Assembly: GCA_900766745.1 (NCBI GenBank)
Contig: CAAFWR010000093.1
Coordinates: forward strand, 1-23,402
Length of the DNA stretch: 23,402 nucleotides
Origin: Methanobacteriaceae archaeon
Lineage (GTDB): Archaea > Methanobacteriota > Methanobacteria > Methanobacteriales > Methanobacteriaceae
Direction: 5' to 3'
Positions 1 to 7,437 of the stretch are shown here, piece by piece. The notes beneath the pieces are model-generated. The model did not search any database and was not told the DNA's origin. It saw only the letters and a list, made by a program, of their open reading frames with translations. A program made the position numbers and the translations under genes. Within the stretch, counting starts at the first letter, position 1, and every line of letters starts with the position of its first letter.

Positions 1-125
1 AATTAGAACTCAACGTAACAATTTTTTAAAAAAAATCATACATTGATCAAAATAAATAGTTTTGGCCAACACTCTTTATAGTTACTTTTAACTTACAATA
101 TAATTGATTAGGGTTCTAGTGAAAA

Positions 126-163
126 TTTATAAATATTATTGATTATAATCAAAATTAAGGAGA
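126..163 (+). promoter_or_regulatory. Promoter and RBS of the M24 peptidase gene
   Basis: A TATA-like stretch TTTATAAATATT lies at 126-137. Transcription would start roughly 25 bases downstream, close to an AAGGAGA ribosome-binding site at 157-163, 7 bases before the ATG at 171. The TATA call is by eye. The first 120 bases of the window hold no gene that I can support. Confidence 0.5.
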
Positions 164-170
164 CTTAAGC

Positions 171-1178
171 ATGGATTTTCATATAAAAAATATTCTTAAT
201 GATATGGAAAAAGAGGGGTATGAGGGTTATTTATTAGCTAATTTTTCTAATATACAATATTTATCAAATTACAGGCCTACAAGTTTTGCTTTTGCAGTAA
301 TTAAAGATGATCCTGTAATTTACACTTCAAAAATGGATCTTGAACTTGCAAATAAAGACTCCACAATCGAAATCAAAGAGTTTGATTCATTTTCCAGCAT
401 GATTGACGATTTAAAATCCTCAGTTAAAACATTGGCTATTGAACCTTCATTAGAGTTCAGTACTTATGAAAAGTTTAGTGATGATTTCAAAATAAGTTCT
501 GTTAATTTTGTCAATAAACAAAGAGCCATTAAAACACCTGGGGAGATATATAAGATAGAAGAGGCTACTGAAGTAGCTCAGCAGGCATTTAGACAAACAA
601 GTTTTGATAACCTGAGTGAAAGGATAGTTGCTTTCGAGCTTGATAAGAACATGATTGAAAATGGAGCATCTGAACCATCATTTGAGACAATTGTAACTAG
701 TGGAGCTAATTCAAGCCTTCCACATGCAGTACCTACTTCAAATAAACTTGAAGAACCTATTTTGATTGATTGGGGTGCAAAATATGAAGGGTATTGCTCT
801 GATAATACTCGTACTTTAGTTTATACTGAAAAGCAACATGAAATATTTGATATTGTGGCTGAAGCTCATAACAAAGCAATTCATAAAATAAGTCCTGGTA
901 TGAAATGTTGTGATGTTGATAAAATAGCTAGAGATATTATTTCTGAATATGGTTATGGTGATAATTTTATTCATTCAACTGGACATAGTTTAGGATTAGA
1001 TATTCATGAATCACCTGCATTTTCATCTAAAGATGAAACAATCATAGAAAAAGGTATGGTAATGACTGTTGAGCCAGGAATTTATCTTGAAGGAAAATTT
1101 GGTGTAAGGCTTGAAGATACAGTCGCTATTGACAACAAAGCAAGAATATTGGGAAAATTACCACTTTCAATTGGTTAA
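171..1178 (+). CDS. Xaa-Pro aminopeptidase family protein (peptidase M24)
   Basis: This 335-residue protein has the two-part build of M24 aminopeptidases/prolidases: an N-terminal creatinase-like domain (about 1-125) and a C-terminal pita-bread catalytic domain (about 130-335). The five expected metal ligands are visible: Asp in the IDWGA segment, Asp in CSDNTRT, His in HSTGHSLG, Glu in TVEPGIY and Glu in VRLEDTV. It would therefore be a di-metal cytosolic peptidase that removes N-terminal residues before proline or splits Xaa-Pro dipeptides. Length is normal for archaeal and bacterial PepQ/PepP-like enzymes. The ATG is backed by AAGGAGA. It stands alone, about 225 bases from the next gene. 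Exact substrate specificity cannot be read from sequence. Confidence 0.9.
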   Translation: MDFHIKNILNDMEKEGYEGYLLANFSNIQYLSNYRPTSFAFAVIKDDPVIYTSKMDLELANKDSTIEIKEFDSFSSMIDDLKSSVKTLAIEPSLEFSTYEKFSDDFKISSVNFVNKQRAIKTPGEIYKIEEATEVAQQAFRQTSFDNLSERIVAFELDKNMIENGASEPSFETIVTSGANSSLPHAVPTSNKLEEPILIDWGAKYEGYCSDNTRTLVYTEKQHEIFDIVAEAHNKAIHKISPGMKCCDVDKIARDIISEYGYGDNFIHSTGHSLGLDIHESPAFSSKDETIIEKGMVMTVEPGIYLEGKFGVRLEDTVAIDNKARILGKLPLSIG

Positions 1179-1214
1179 AAAGAAAAATTAACATATAATG
1201 CTTTGAAGTAGAGA

Positions 1215-1403
1215 TTTTATTATAATATTATAGTCACAAAAGCAGAATAAAAATCTTTCCTTTAGAAATTAGAATTAAATCTGGACATTTTGCATATTTA
1301 GGCGCTACCATTATGGGCTTTAATTCGGATTATTGTCTGGAATAATGGAATTGGTTTAAGTTCCATCTAATATTTTATATTTATTAAAACCTTATTAAAA
1401 GAC
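1215..1403 (+). promoter_or_regulatory. Leader region with alternative hairpins upstream of the TadC-like gene
   Basis: The 225-base gap after the M24 gene holds no convincing ORF. It contains AT-rich TATA-like sequence near 1215-1230 and a second one, TATTTTATAT, at 1371-1380, about 26 bases before the ATG at 1404. The second would give a leaderless or nearly leaderless mRNA, in keeping with the absence of a ribosome-binding site there. Between them, CCATTAT at 1308-1314 can pair with ATAATGG at 1342-1348. A second stem, ATGGAATT (1345-1352) with AGTTCCAT (1359-1366, one G-U pair), overlaps it, so the two stems exclude each other. Function is unproven. Confidence 0.3.
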
Positions 1404-2321
1404 ATGGAACTTAAAATCATTAATTTTATATCAACATTTTTAGAAAAAAAGATTTCTGAAAAGCATTTATCCAAATTCAACGAATTTTTACTAACTTCTG
1501 ACATTAATGTGGAGCCGATAAGATTATTGTCCTTTTTGGTTTTATTATCTCTTTTAATGGAATTGATTTTAGTTGTTTTTATGTTGCTTTTCAATGTTTC
1601 TCCAATAGCTATTTTTGCCCCTTTTATTTTAATACCCGTATTTTTTACAATAGCCATGATTAGGCAGGAACGTAGAAGCGCAGAAATTGAAAAATCGGCT
1701 CCAGATTTCTTAAGGCAATTGTCATCAATACTTAAAGTTGGTTTAAGTTTTGAAAATGCAATGGAGGAGATGTCAGAGTCTTCCTCAGGGCCACTGTACG
1801 ATGAGATGGGAAAAACCTTAATTGAGATAAAGATGGGCGGAAACTTTGATGACTGTTGGATGAGGATGTGTAAAAGGTTAAAATCAAAGGAAATTGAAAG
1901 GGTATTTACAATAATCTTAGATGGCCGCAAAAGTGGCGGTGGGATAGCTAATGTTATAATGGATATTTCAGATGATTTAAGAAGCGTTTTAGCTCTTAAA
2001 CGCGAGAGAAAATCCTCTGTTATGATGGCTGTAATGTTTCTTCTGATATCTGCCGTACTTGCAAGTCCTTTTTCATTAGGTATGATAAGCGTTTATGCTA
2101 ATTTTATGGAAGGATTTGGAAAACATTCTGAGGTTATTTCAGTAGGTCCTCTTGCTGGGGGGATTTATCTGGTTATTCATTCATTTTTAGTAGGCATTAT
2201 TATAAGCATCATTTTATATGGAAATGCTAAAAAAGGGATAAAATTTTCTATTCCTCTGGTTATGGTTTCATATGCGATATTTTATTTAATATCCAATCTT
2301 GCGGGAGATTTTTTATTTTGA
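1404..2321 (+). CDS. Type II secretion/type IV pilus platform protein, TadC/GspF-like
   Basis: A 305-residue integral membrane protein with the T2SS-F architecture: a hydrophobic segment pair near residues 45-90, a cytoplasmic helical bundle (about 90-200) containing the typical APDFLRQLSSILKVG and GLSFENAMEEM stretches, then several membrane spans to the C-terminus. Such proteins form the inner-membrane platform of pili and archaella. The stop at 2319-2321 overlaps the ribosome-binding site of a pilin-like gene, so the two are surely cotranscribed. No TadA/PilB-type ATPase and no second F-domain protein (TadB) lies in the window, so the rest of the machine must be elsewhere or is missing. 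No Shine-Dalgarno precedes the ATG; a TATA-like box about 26 bases upstream suggests leaderless translation. Confidence 0.82.
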   Translation: MELKIINFISTFLEKKISEKHLSKFNEFLLTSDINVEPIRLLSFLVLLSLLMELILVVFMLLFNVSPIAIFAPFILIPVFFTIAMIRQERRSAEIEKSAPDFLRQLSSILKVGLSFENAMEEMSESSSGPLYDEMGKTLIEIKMGGNFDDCWMRMCKRLKSKEIERVFTIILDGRKSGGGIANVIMDISDDLRSVLALKRERKSSVMMAVMFLLISAVLASPFSLGMISVYANFMEGFGKHSEVISVGPLAGGIYLVIHSFLVGIIISIILYGNAKKGIKFSIPLVMVSYAIFYLISNLAGDFLF

Positions 2322-2331
2322 GGTGGTTTTA

Positions 2332-2514
2332 ATGGATAAAAGAGGTCAGGGAGCAGCAGAATTAATACTAATTATCGGTGGAATAATTGTTATTGTAATG
2401 GTAGGACTGATTTTCTATAAGAATTATTTAAATGATTTATCAGATAATATAAAAGATAACGAACTAAGTGAACTAAATGAAAAATTAGATCAACTGAATA
2501 ATTATTTTAAGTGA
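2332..2514 (+). CDS. Class III signal peptide (type IV pilin-like) small protein
   Basis: A 60-residue protein beginning MDKRGQGAAELILIIGG. A short basic leader ends in Gly5, followed by Gln at +1, Glu at +5 and a long hydrophobic helix. This is the archaeal class III prepilin signal processed by EppA-type peptidases, with cleavage expected between Gly5 and Gln6. The remaining 30 or so residues form a short charged tail. A longer reading from 2299 is possible, but ATG 2332 is preferred because AGGTGG sits at 2321-2326 and the signal peptide then starts at the right place. Its pairing with the TadC-like gene suggests a pilus subunit or minor pilin; the mature protein is unusually small. Confidence 0.85.
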   Translation: MDKRGQGAAELILIIGGIIVIVMVGLIFYKNYLNDLSDNIKDNELSELNEKLDQLNNYFK

Positions 2515-2524
2515 GGTGGACTAG

Positions 2525-3937
2525 ATGGACATGTTGATAAATGGTAAAAAAGTTACGGATATGGATTTGCATGAAGTTATAAATCCCTACAATGGAGAAG
2601 TAGTTGATACGGTACCAATTTCCAATTTGAATAATGTGGATTTAGCTATAAAATCTGCAGTAAATGCTAAAAGCGAAATATCTGAAATGTCTGCTTATAA
2701 AGTATCAAATAAACTATATGATGTTTACGAAACTCTTAAAAAACATAAAAAAGAGTTGGCAGAACTTTTAACAAAAGAAGTAGGAAAACCAATTAAAGAG
2801 TCCCTGGTGGAGCTTGACAGATCAATAGAAACATTAAGGCTCTCAGCAGAAGAGGCAAAAAGAATATATGGTGAAACAGTGCCCTTAGATGCAGGAATTA
2901 ATGGTAAAGGATTTTTTGCATTTACCCAAAGAGTGCCTTTAGGGGTTGTTGGAGCTATAACACCATTTAACTATCCTTTAAACTTATCAATTCATAAGAT
3001 TGCTCCTGCCATTGCATGTAAAAACACGGTTGTTGTAAAACCACCGTTAGATGCTCCTTTGACTGTTTTAAAATTTGCAGATATGTTAAATGACGAATTT
3101 CCAGATGGTGTTATCAATGTGGTTACGGGATATGGTAGTGAAGTTGGAGATGCAATTGTAGCTTCACCTGATGTTGATAAAATATCATTTACAGGAAGTG
3201 TATCAACAGGACTATTTATTGCAAACAGGGCTGGAATGAAGAAAATTACTTTGGAATTAGGTGGAAACGATCCGTTGGTTGTTTTGGAAGATGCAAATAT
3301 TGATGAAGCAGTTCTTGGTGTTATCAGAGGAGCTTATCTAAATGCAGGTCAGGTCTGTATGGGCGTCAAGAGGGTTATCGTTCATGAAAAAATAGCTGAC
3401 GAATTTGCAGAAAAGCTTACGAAGGAAACAAAAAAGCTTAAAATGGGCAATCCAATGAGTAAAAATACAGATATTGGACCTCTTATAAGTGAAAAAGCAG
3501 CTATTCAGGTAGAAGAATCAGTTAATAATGCAGTTAGAGAAGGAGCAACTATTTTAACTGGAGGCAAACGTGAAAATGCCTTTTTCCAACCAACTGTAAT
3601 GGATAATGTAACTTCTGACATGGATCTGGTTGTATCAGAAACATTTGGACCAATAGCACCAATAATGAGGGTAAAATCAACTGATGAGGCTATTGAAGTA
3701 GCTAACGATACGGAATACGGTCTTCAGGCTGGAGTATATACGGAAAGCTATAGGGATGCTTTAAGATGTGCTAATGAAATTCAGGCAGGTTCCGTATTCG
3801 TTAACAAACAGTCAACCTTCAGAACAGACAACATGCCATTTGGCGGCTTTAAAAATAGTGGAACTGGAAAAGAAGGTGTTAAATATGCTGTTGAAGAGAT
3901 GACAAAAACAAAATTAATCGGGTTAAATTTAAGATAA
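2525..3937 (+). CDS. cofA: NAD(P)-dependent aldehyde dehydrogenase, probable lactaldehyde dehydrogenase
   Basis: The 470-residue protein is a full-length aldehyde dehydrogenase. The oxyanion Asn is in PFNYP (near residue 146), the general base Glu is E244 in LELGGND, and the catalytic Cys is C278 in GQVCMG. The 34-residue Glu-Cys spacing is normal for the superfamily. Overall sequence and size resemble the methanogen lactaldehyde dehydrogenase CofA, which oxidises L-lactaldehyde to L-lactate, the precursor of the lactyl part of coenzyme F420. The substrate assignment rests on family resemblance and could be another aldehyde. GAGGTGG at 2513-2519 supports ATG 2525. It lies 10 bases after the pilin gene, so it may be read from the same mRNA despite an unrelated role. 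Confidence 0.8.
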   Translation: MDMLINGKKVTDMDLHEVINPYNGEVVDTVPISNLNNVDLAIKSAVNAKSEISEMSAYKVSNKLYDVYETLKKHKKELAELLTKEVGKPIKESLVELDRSIETLRLSAEEAKRIYGETVPLDAGINGKGFFAFTQRVPLGVVGAITPFNYPLNLSIHKIAPAIACKNTVVVKPPLDAPLTVLKFADMLNDEFPDGVINVVTGYGSEVGDAIVASPDVDKISFTGSVSTGLFIANRAGMKKITLELGGNDPLVVLEDANIDEAVLGVIRGAYLNAGQVCMGVKRVIVHEKIADEFAEKLTKETKKLKMGNPMSKNTDIGPLISEKAAIQVEESVNNAVREGATILTGGKRENAFFQPTVMDNVTSDMDLVVSETFGPIAPIMRVKSTDEAIEVANDTEYGLQAGVYTESYRDALRCANEIQAGSVFVNKQSTFRTDNMPFGGFKNSGTGKEGVKYAVEEMTKTKLIGLNLR

Positions 3938-3945
3938 AATTTAAC
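3922..3945. terminator. Stem-loop at the convergent cofA / tRNA-binding gene junction
   Basis: GTTAAATTT (3922-3930) and AAATTTAAC (3937-3945) are perfect 9-base inverted arms around a 6-base loop, spanning the last codons and stop of the aldehyde dehydrogenase gene. A T-rich tract (3947-3957) follows on the plus strand. It could end transcription from the left; its usefulness for the minus-strand gene is less clear. Confidence 0.55.
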
Positions 3946-3946
3946 A

Positions 3947-4672
3947 TTATTTTTTTAAATAGGCTTCTACAAGGTTACGTGTTTCATTAAGTGATTCCAT
4001 AGGAATTCCTTTAGGCATATGACCCAATTCACCTTCTACTTCTTTCAATATGCTTCCATTCATTCCTAAAAACATTCCTTCACTTGTAATTTCCATAAAG
4101 CTTTGAGGAGGTAATAATGATACTCCAACTCTATTTCCTTCTTTAACATTTAAATCATTAGTGACAACAGTAATAGCTCTATTTCCAAGGTTTACATTAC
4201 AAATCATTAAGGCATCAGCATCTGGATGTTTCATAACGCTCATAATTTCTCCAGTTTTAATGTCTATTCCCATAATCGGATCATTAATAGGACCAAGAGC
4301 CAAACGATCCTTAAGACCTAAAATTGAGTCTAAAAAAAATCTCACTTTAGCTATATTTCCAATGGTTTTTGAACGATCTTCTTTAGGAGCTCCATTTAAA
4401 AATTTCTTACTCCAGTCAGAACCGCCTAAGTATTCAACAATCTTTTCAGCTTTTTCAGTTAAATTAGCTACATCTGGAGAGTTTGGAAGGTCATCTCCTT
4501 CAAGATATGAGTAAAGTAATGATTGGAAATCACTGTTCATAGTTTTAGCTGTATCAATAGCCATCTTTTTATTCCAACTTCCTCTAAATGATGCAGTCGG
4601 CATTAAATTCAAATAGTTTTCCCGAGCTTCATTTGCAACTAAAATTCTATAATCCTTACTTGTATCCCACAA
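3947..4672 (-). CDS. tRNA-binding (EMAP/Trbp111-like) domain protein
   Basis: A 241-residue protein. The first half is mostly helical and unrecognised. The second half (about 125-220) has the OB-fold tRNA-binding pattern seen in the MetRS C-terminal domain and Trbp111, with MGIDIKTGEIMSVMKHPDAD followed by a strand-rich section ending in GELGHMPKGIP. It probably binds structured RNA such as tRNA in the cytosol. The frame starts with TTG at 4672; GGAGAT lies six bases upstream on the coding strand, which supports that start, and no in-frame ATG precedes the conserved sequence. The gene stands alone between a convergent and a divergent neighbour. Partner and exact role are unknown. Confidence 0.75.
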   Translation of the reverse strand: MWDTSKDYRILVANEARENYLNLMPTASFRGSWNKKMAIDTAKTMNSDFQSLLYSYLEGDDLPNSPDVANLTEKAEKIVEYLGGSDWSKKFLNGAPKEDRSKTIGNIAKVRFFLDSILGLKDRLALGPINDPIMGIDIKTGEIMSVMKHPDADALMICNVNLGNRAITVVTNDLNVKEGNRVGVSLLPPQSFMEITSEGMFLGMNGSILKEVEGELGHMPKGIPMESLNETRNLVEAYLKK

Positions 4673-4865
4673 TGTATAATCTCCATTTATATTAATTGGT
4701 GTTATTTTTATTTTTTGAAGTTATAAATTTTTACTGTTTACAATTTTACCATAGTTTTCAACTATTTCATAAACTATTTATATTAATAGAAAAATAAATT
4801 ATATTTAATTTAATTTAACTAAAATCCTTTATTATGTTTTATTTAAATTAGCAGTAGGTGTTATA
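4673..4865. promoter_or_regulatory. Divergent promoter region with operator-like repeats
   Basis: On the minus strand, a TATA-like AAATTTATAA (complement of 4721-4730) would serve the tRNA-binding gene. On the plus strand, TATTTATATTA at 4775-4785 or ATTTAAAT near 4841 would serve the PRC-barrel gene, whose RBS is AGGTG at 4856-4860. ATAGTT/AACTAT arms at 4751-4756 and 4760-4765, with another AACTATTT at 4772-4779, form a symmetric plus direct-repeat pattern just before the plus-strand TATA box. The pattern could be a regulator site, or chance in AT-rich DNA. Confidence 0.35.
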
Positions 4866-5273
4866 ATGGTAAAAGTTTCCGATTTATATGATTTAGATAT
4901 TTATACTATCCAAGGCCGTTATGTTGGTCGTGTAGCAGATGTTATTCTTAATATAAGATTAGGTACTATTTCAAAATTACAAGTTAGAGCAATAGAACCT
5001 GTAAAAAAAGAAGTAGGTATTAGAGGATTTTTAACTGGTAGCTTTAAGATGATGCCTGACAATCAACAAGAAGCAGTAAATACCTATAAAAATGATGTCT
5101 TGACAGTTGATTTTGATAAAGTTCAAGCAATTGGAGACATAATGTTAATTAATTCAAGAGATATTAAAAAAGTAAAACCTAAACATCCTCCAATTCCTGA
5201 TGCAGTAACACCTAATTCTAATGAAGATCAAGGAAGACATGAAAAAAAACCTAGAGCAGAAAAACATCAATAA
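4866..5273 (+). CDS. PRC-barrel domain protein
   Basis: This 135-residue protein opens with MVKVSDLYDLDIYTIQGRYV followed by GRVADVILNI, the start of a PRC-barrel as found in methanogen homologues and related to the RimM C-terminal and photosynthetic reaction-centre H domains. The barrel covers about residues 1-100, and a basic/polar disordered tail (about 105-135, rich in Lys, Pro, His, Glu) follows. Archaeal PRC-barrel proteins of this type are small cytosolic proteins of unknown function; roles in RNA processing or cell division have been suggested for relatives. It has its own promoter region and a U-rich terminator, so it appears monocistronic. ATG 4866 follows AGGTG by five bases. Confidence 0.85.
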   Translation: MVKVSDLYDLDIYTIQGRYVGRVADVILNIRLGTISKLQVRAIEPVKKEVGIRGFLTGSFKMMPDNQQEAVNTYKNDVLTVDFDKVQAIGDIMLINSRDIKKVKPKHPPIPDAVTPNSNEDQGRHEKKPRAEKHQ

Positions 5274-5297
5274 GTTCTTTTTTTTCTTTTTTTTTTA
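5274..5297 (+). terminator. U-rich terminator after the PRC-barrel gene
   Basis: Immediately after the stop codon the plus strand runs into a long T tract (5278-5296, broken only by one C). Archaeal RNA polymerase terminates at such oligo-T stretches without needing a hairpin, and none is seen here. Confidence 0.65.
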
Positions 5298-5325
5298 AAT
5301 TTTATTCTTATTTTCAGTGATATTT

Positions 5326-6090
5326 ATGGATATTGGAATTATTGGATGTGGAGCAATTGCTAATATTATTGTAAATAATATTGCTGCTGAGGATAACGGA
5401 ATCAACGTTAAATATTTCTTCGATAATTGTGTTGAGCGTGCTGAGAATCTTGCAGATATTTCTGGAGGAGTGGCGGTTATTAATTTTGAAGACATGTTAA
5501 ATAATGTTGATTTGGTTTTAGAATGTGCATCTCCTGATTCAGTTAAAGAATATGCGCCTATTGTATTGGAACATGGTATAGACATGATCATAATGAGTAT
5601 TGGGGCAATGCTTGATAAGGATTTCTATTCACTTGTTTTAAACATTGCTAAAGAGAACAATGCTAAAATCCATTTGCCTTCTGGTGCAGTTGTCGGTCTT
5701 GATGGTATTAAAGCCGTGTCTGATTTTAATTTGCAGGAAGTTAAACTTGTAACACGCAAATCTCCTAAATCTTTGGGAAAGGACATTAATTGTGAAGAGA
5801 TATTATTTGAAGGAAAAGCTTCTGATGCTGTTAAAGAATTTCCATTAAATATTAATGTAGCAGCTACTATTAGTTTGGCATGTAATATGGATATTGATGT
5901 TAAAATAATCGTAGATCCAAATGTTGATAGGAATGTTCATGAAATAACTGTTAAAGGAGATTTTGGTGAATTCAAAACCATTACAATGAACTATCCTTGT
6001 GCTGCAAATCCAAAAACAAGTATGCTTGCAGCTTTGTCAGCCATTAAACTACTTAAAAGTTTCAATGAAACAATTACTGTTGGAATGTAA
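5326..6090 (+). CDS. nadX: L-aspartate dehydrogenase
   Basis: The 254-residue protein begins MDIGIIGCGAIAN, an NAD(P)-binding Rossmann motif, and carries the family's HLPSGAVVGLDG and NVAATISLAC segments. L-aspartate dehydrogenase oxidises aspartate to iminoaspartate, the first step of de novo NAD synthesis, in place of the flavin-dependent oxidase NadB. Length matches the Thermotoga and methanogen enzymes. A GTG at 5317 opens the same frame three codons earlier, but that GTG is part of a GTGAT Shine-Dalgarno match (5317-5321), so ATG 5326 is the likely start. Its stop directly abuts the ATG of the Thg1-like gene, suggesting an operon. Confidence 0.88.
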   Translation: MDIGIIGCGAIANIIVNNIAAEDNGINVKYFFDNCVERAENLADISGGVAVINFEDMLNNVDLVLECASPDSVKEYAPIVLEHGIDMIIMSIGAMLDKDFYSLVLNIAKENNAKIHLPSGAVVGLDGIKAVSDFNLQEVKLVTRKSPKSLGKDINCEEILFEGKASDAVKEFPLNINVAATISLACNMDIDVKIIVDPNVDRNVHEITVKGDFGEFKTITMNYPCAANPKTSMLAALSAIKLLKSFNETITVGM

Positions 6091-6822
6091 ATGAAAGATT
6101 ATGAAATTTATTCTCAGTTAAGAATTCCTAAAACATCTCCCATTATTCTACGTATTGATGGTAGAGCGTTTCATACTCTTGCAGATAAAACTGATTTGAA
6201 CAAACCCTATGATGAAAATTTTAAAAATTTAATGATTGATGTATGTGAAGACATATTGAAAGAGTTTTCACCATCTTTCATCTATACTTTTTCAGATGAA
6301 ATCAACATTCTACTTAATGAAATACCATTTAACCAGAGAATAGAAAAAATAGATTCGGTAATAGCTAGTTTTACTTCAAGTTCATTTACAATCAATTACA
6401 GCAAACATTTTAATAACCAATTATACAAACCAATTGCATTTGATTGTAGAATAATATTGTTAAATAATGACAATATTGCAGAATACTTTAAATGGCGCCA
6501 GGACGAGGCTTGGCGAAATTGTGTAAATAGCTATGGCATATGTTTTTTAAAATCAAAATACTCAACAAAAAAAGCTAATGAACGCATATCTGGATTGAAA
6601 AATAATGACATTCATGAAATGCTTTTTAAAGAAGGTATAAATCTAAATGATGTTCCTAATTGGCAAAAAAGAGGATTGGCCTTATATAAAAAACAAAAGG
6701 AGATTGAAGGATTTAATAAAAAAGAGAATATTAAGAACAAATCTTATAGGAATTATATCTACAAAGACTTGAATCTTCCAATTTTTTCAGATACCTTTTT
6801 TAATGAGATAAATGTAATTTAG
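6091..6822 (+). CDS. tRNA(His) guanylyltransferase family protein (archaeal Thg1-like)
   Basis: A 243-residue Thg1-superfamily protein. The metal-binding catalytic signature is clear: RIDGRAFH near residues 21-28 and FSDEIN near 68-73, which together supply the carboxylates of a polymerase-palm active site. RQDEAWRNCVNSYG further on is also typical. The family adds nucleotides in the 3'-to-5' direction; eukaryotic Thg1 adds G-1 to tRNA-His, while archaeal members also or mainly repair tRNA 5' ends. Which role applies here depends on whether G-1 is encoded in the tRNA-His gene, which is not in this window. The ATG follows the nadX stop with zero bases between; translation is probably coupled. 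Confidence 0.88.
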   Translation: MKDYEIYSQLRIPKTSPIILRIDGRAFHTLADKTDLNKPYDENFKNLMIDVCEDILKEFSPSFIYTFSDEINILLNEIPFNQRIEKIDSVIASFTSSSFTINYSKHFNNQLYKPIAFDCRIILLNNDNIAEYFKWRQDEAWRNCVNSYGICFLKSKYSTKKANERISGLKNNDIHEMLFKEGINLNDVPNWQKRGLALYKKQKEIEGFNKKENIKNKSYRNYIYKDLNLPIFSDTFFNEINVI

Positions 6823-6834
6823 ATAGGTGATATT

Positions 6835-7380
6835 GTGTCTTTTCTTTCAAAAATTTTTCACAATGAAAATATTAATTATAATGAAGTAAGAGTTGATCAA
6901 GAGGTTTTAGAATCAGTTATCTATTATTCATATGAATCTTTTCCAAATGAGTTTTTAGCTCTCTTTGATGGCGAAATAAAAGAGGACATACTCTATATTA
7001 CCGGATTAATCTTTTTGCCTGGTGAAACATGTAGTACTGGTGCGGTTTTCCATAGCGACATGGTTCCCCCTACATTAAAATATTGGGGTTCTGTCCACTG
7101 CCATCCAGGTCCAAGTGCACAGCCTTCAGGAGCTGATTTGCAAACTTTTTCCAAACATGGAGTTTTTCACATGATAGTGTGTCTTCCTTATTCTTTAGAA
7201 ACATTCATGGCCTATGATAAATATGGTGACCCAATGGATTATACTGTAGGAGATTATAGTGATCTTGTTGGTGATGATGATGCTGAAGAGTTTTTCGATG
7301 AAGATGATGTTTTAAAAGAAGGAGAAAAACTAGAACCTGGGTTTTTCGATGAAGATGATGACGATTTGTTTAAAGATTAA
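6835..7380 (+). CDS. JAMM/MPN+ (JAB) metalloprotease-like protein with acidic tail
   Basis: The 181-residue protein carries a full JAMM zinc site: E39 (NEF), then H88-x-H90, S98 and D101 in the HCHPGPSAQPSGADL segment. Archaeal JAMM proteins of this kind cleave isopeptide bonds or trim SAMP-like ubiquitin-fold proteins, so a desampylase or related peptidase role is plausible. After about residue 140 the chain becomes very acidic and contains FFDEDD twice, about 17 residues apart. The start is GTG 6835, supported by AGGTGAT at 6825-6831; no better ATG exists. It is the last gene of the nadX / thg1-like / JAMM run and ends just before a bidirectional stem-loop. Confidence 0.82.
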   Translation: MSFLSKIFHNENINYNEVRVDQEVLESVIYYSYESFPNEFLALFDGEIKEDILYITGLIFLPGETCSTGAVFHSDMVPPTLKYWGSVHCHPGPSAQPSGADLQTFSKHGVFHMIVCLPYSLETFMAYDKYGDPMDYTVGDYSDLVGDDDAEEFFDEDDVLKEGEKLEPGFFDEDDDDLFKD

Positions 7381-7401
7381 ATATTTAAAATAAAAAAAGG
7401 G

Positions 7402-7437
7402 AAAAAACAATATGGTGAAATAATTATATTGTTTTTT
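7402..7437. terminator. Bidirectional stem-loop terminator between the JAMM gene and serA
   Basis: AAAAAACAATAT (7402-7413) and ATATTGTTTTTT (7426-7437) are perfect 12-base inverted arms around a 12-base loop. On either strand the stem ends in a T run, which suits termination from both sides. The right arm reaches into the serA stop codon. Confidence 0.75.

Noticed and set aside
1226..1345. Short plus-strand open frame ending at 1345 (containing KSGHFAYLGATIMGFNSD)
   Set aside because: No start codon near its beginning, very short, no recognised similarity. It may be a gene remnant, but nothing supports calling it.
1367..1930. Minus-strand open frame of 187 codons opposite the TadC-like gene
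   Set aside because: It mirrors a well-supported membrane protein gene on the plus strand, has low-complexity composition and no ribosome-binding site.
5317..5325. GTG 5317 as the start of nadX
   Set aside because: The GTG belongs to a GTGAT ribosome-binding match, and the Rossmann motif begins properly at ATG 5326.
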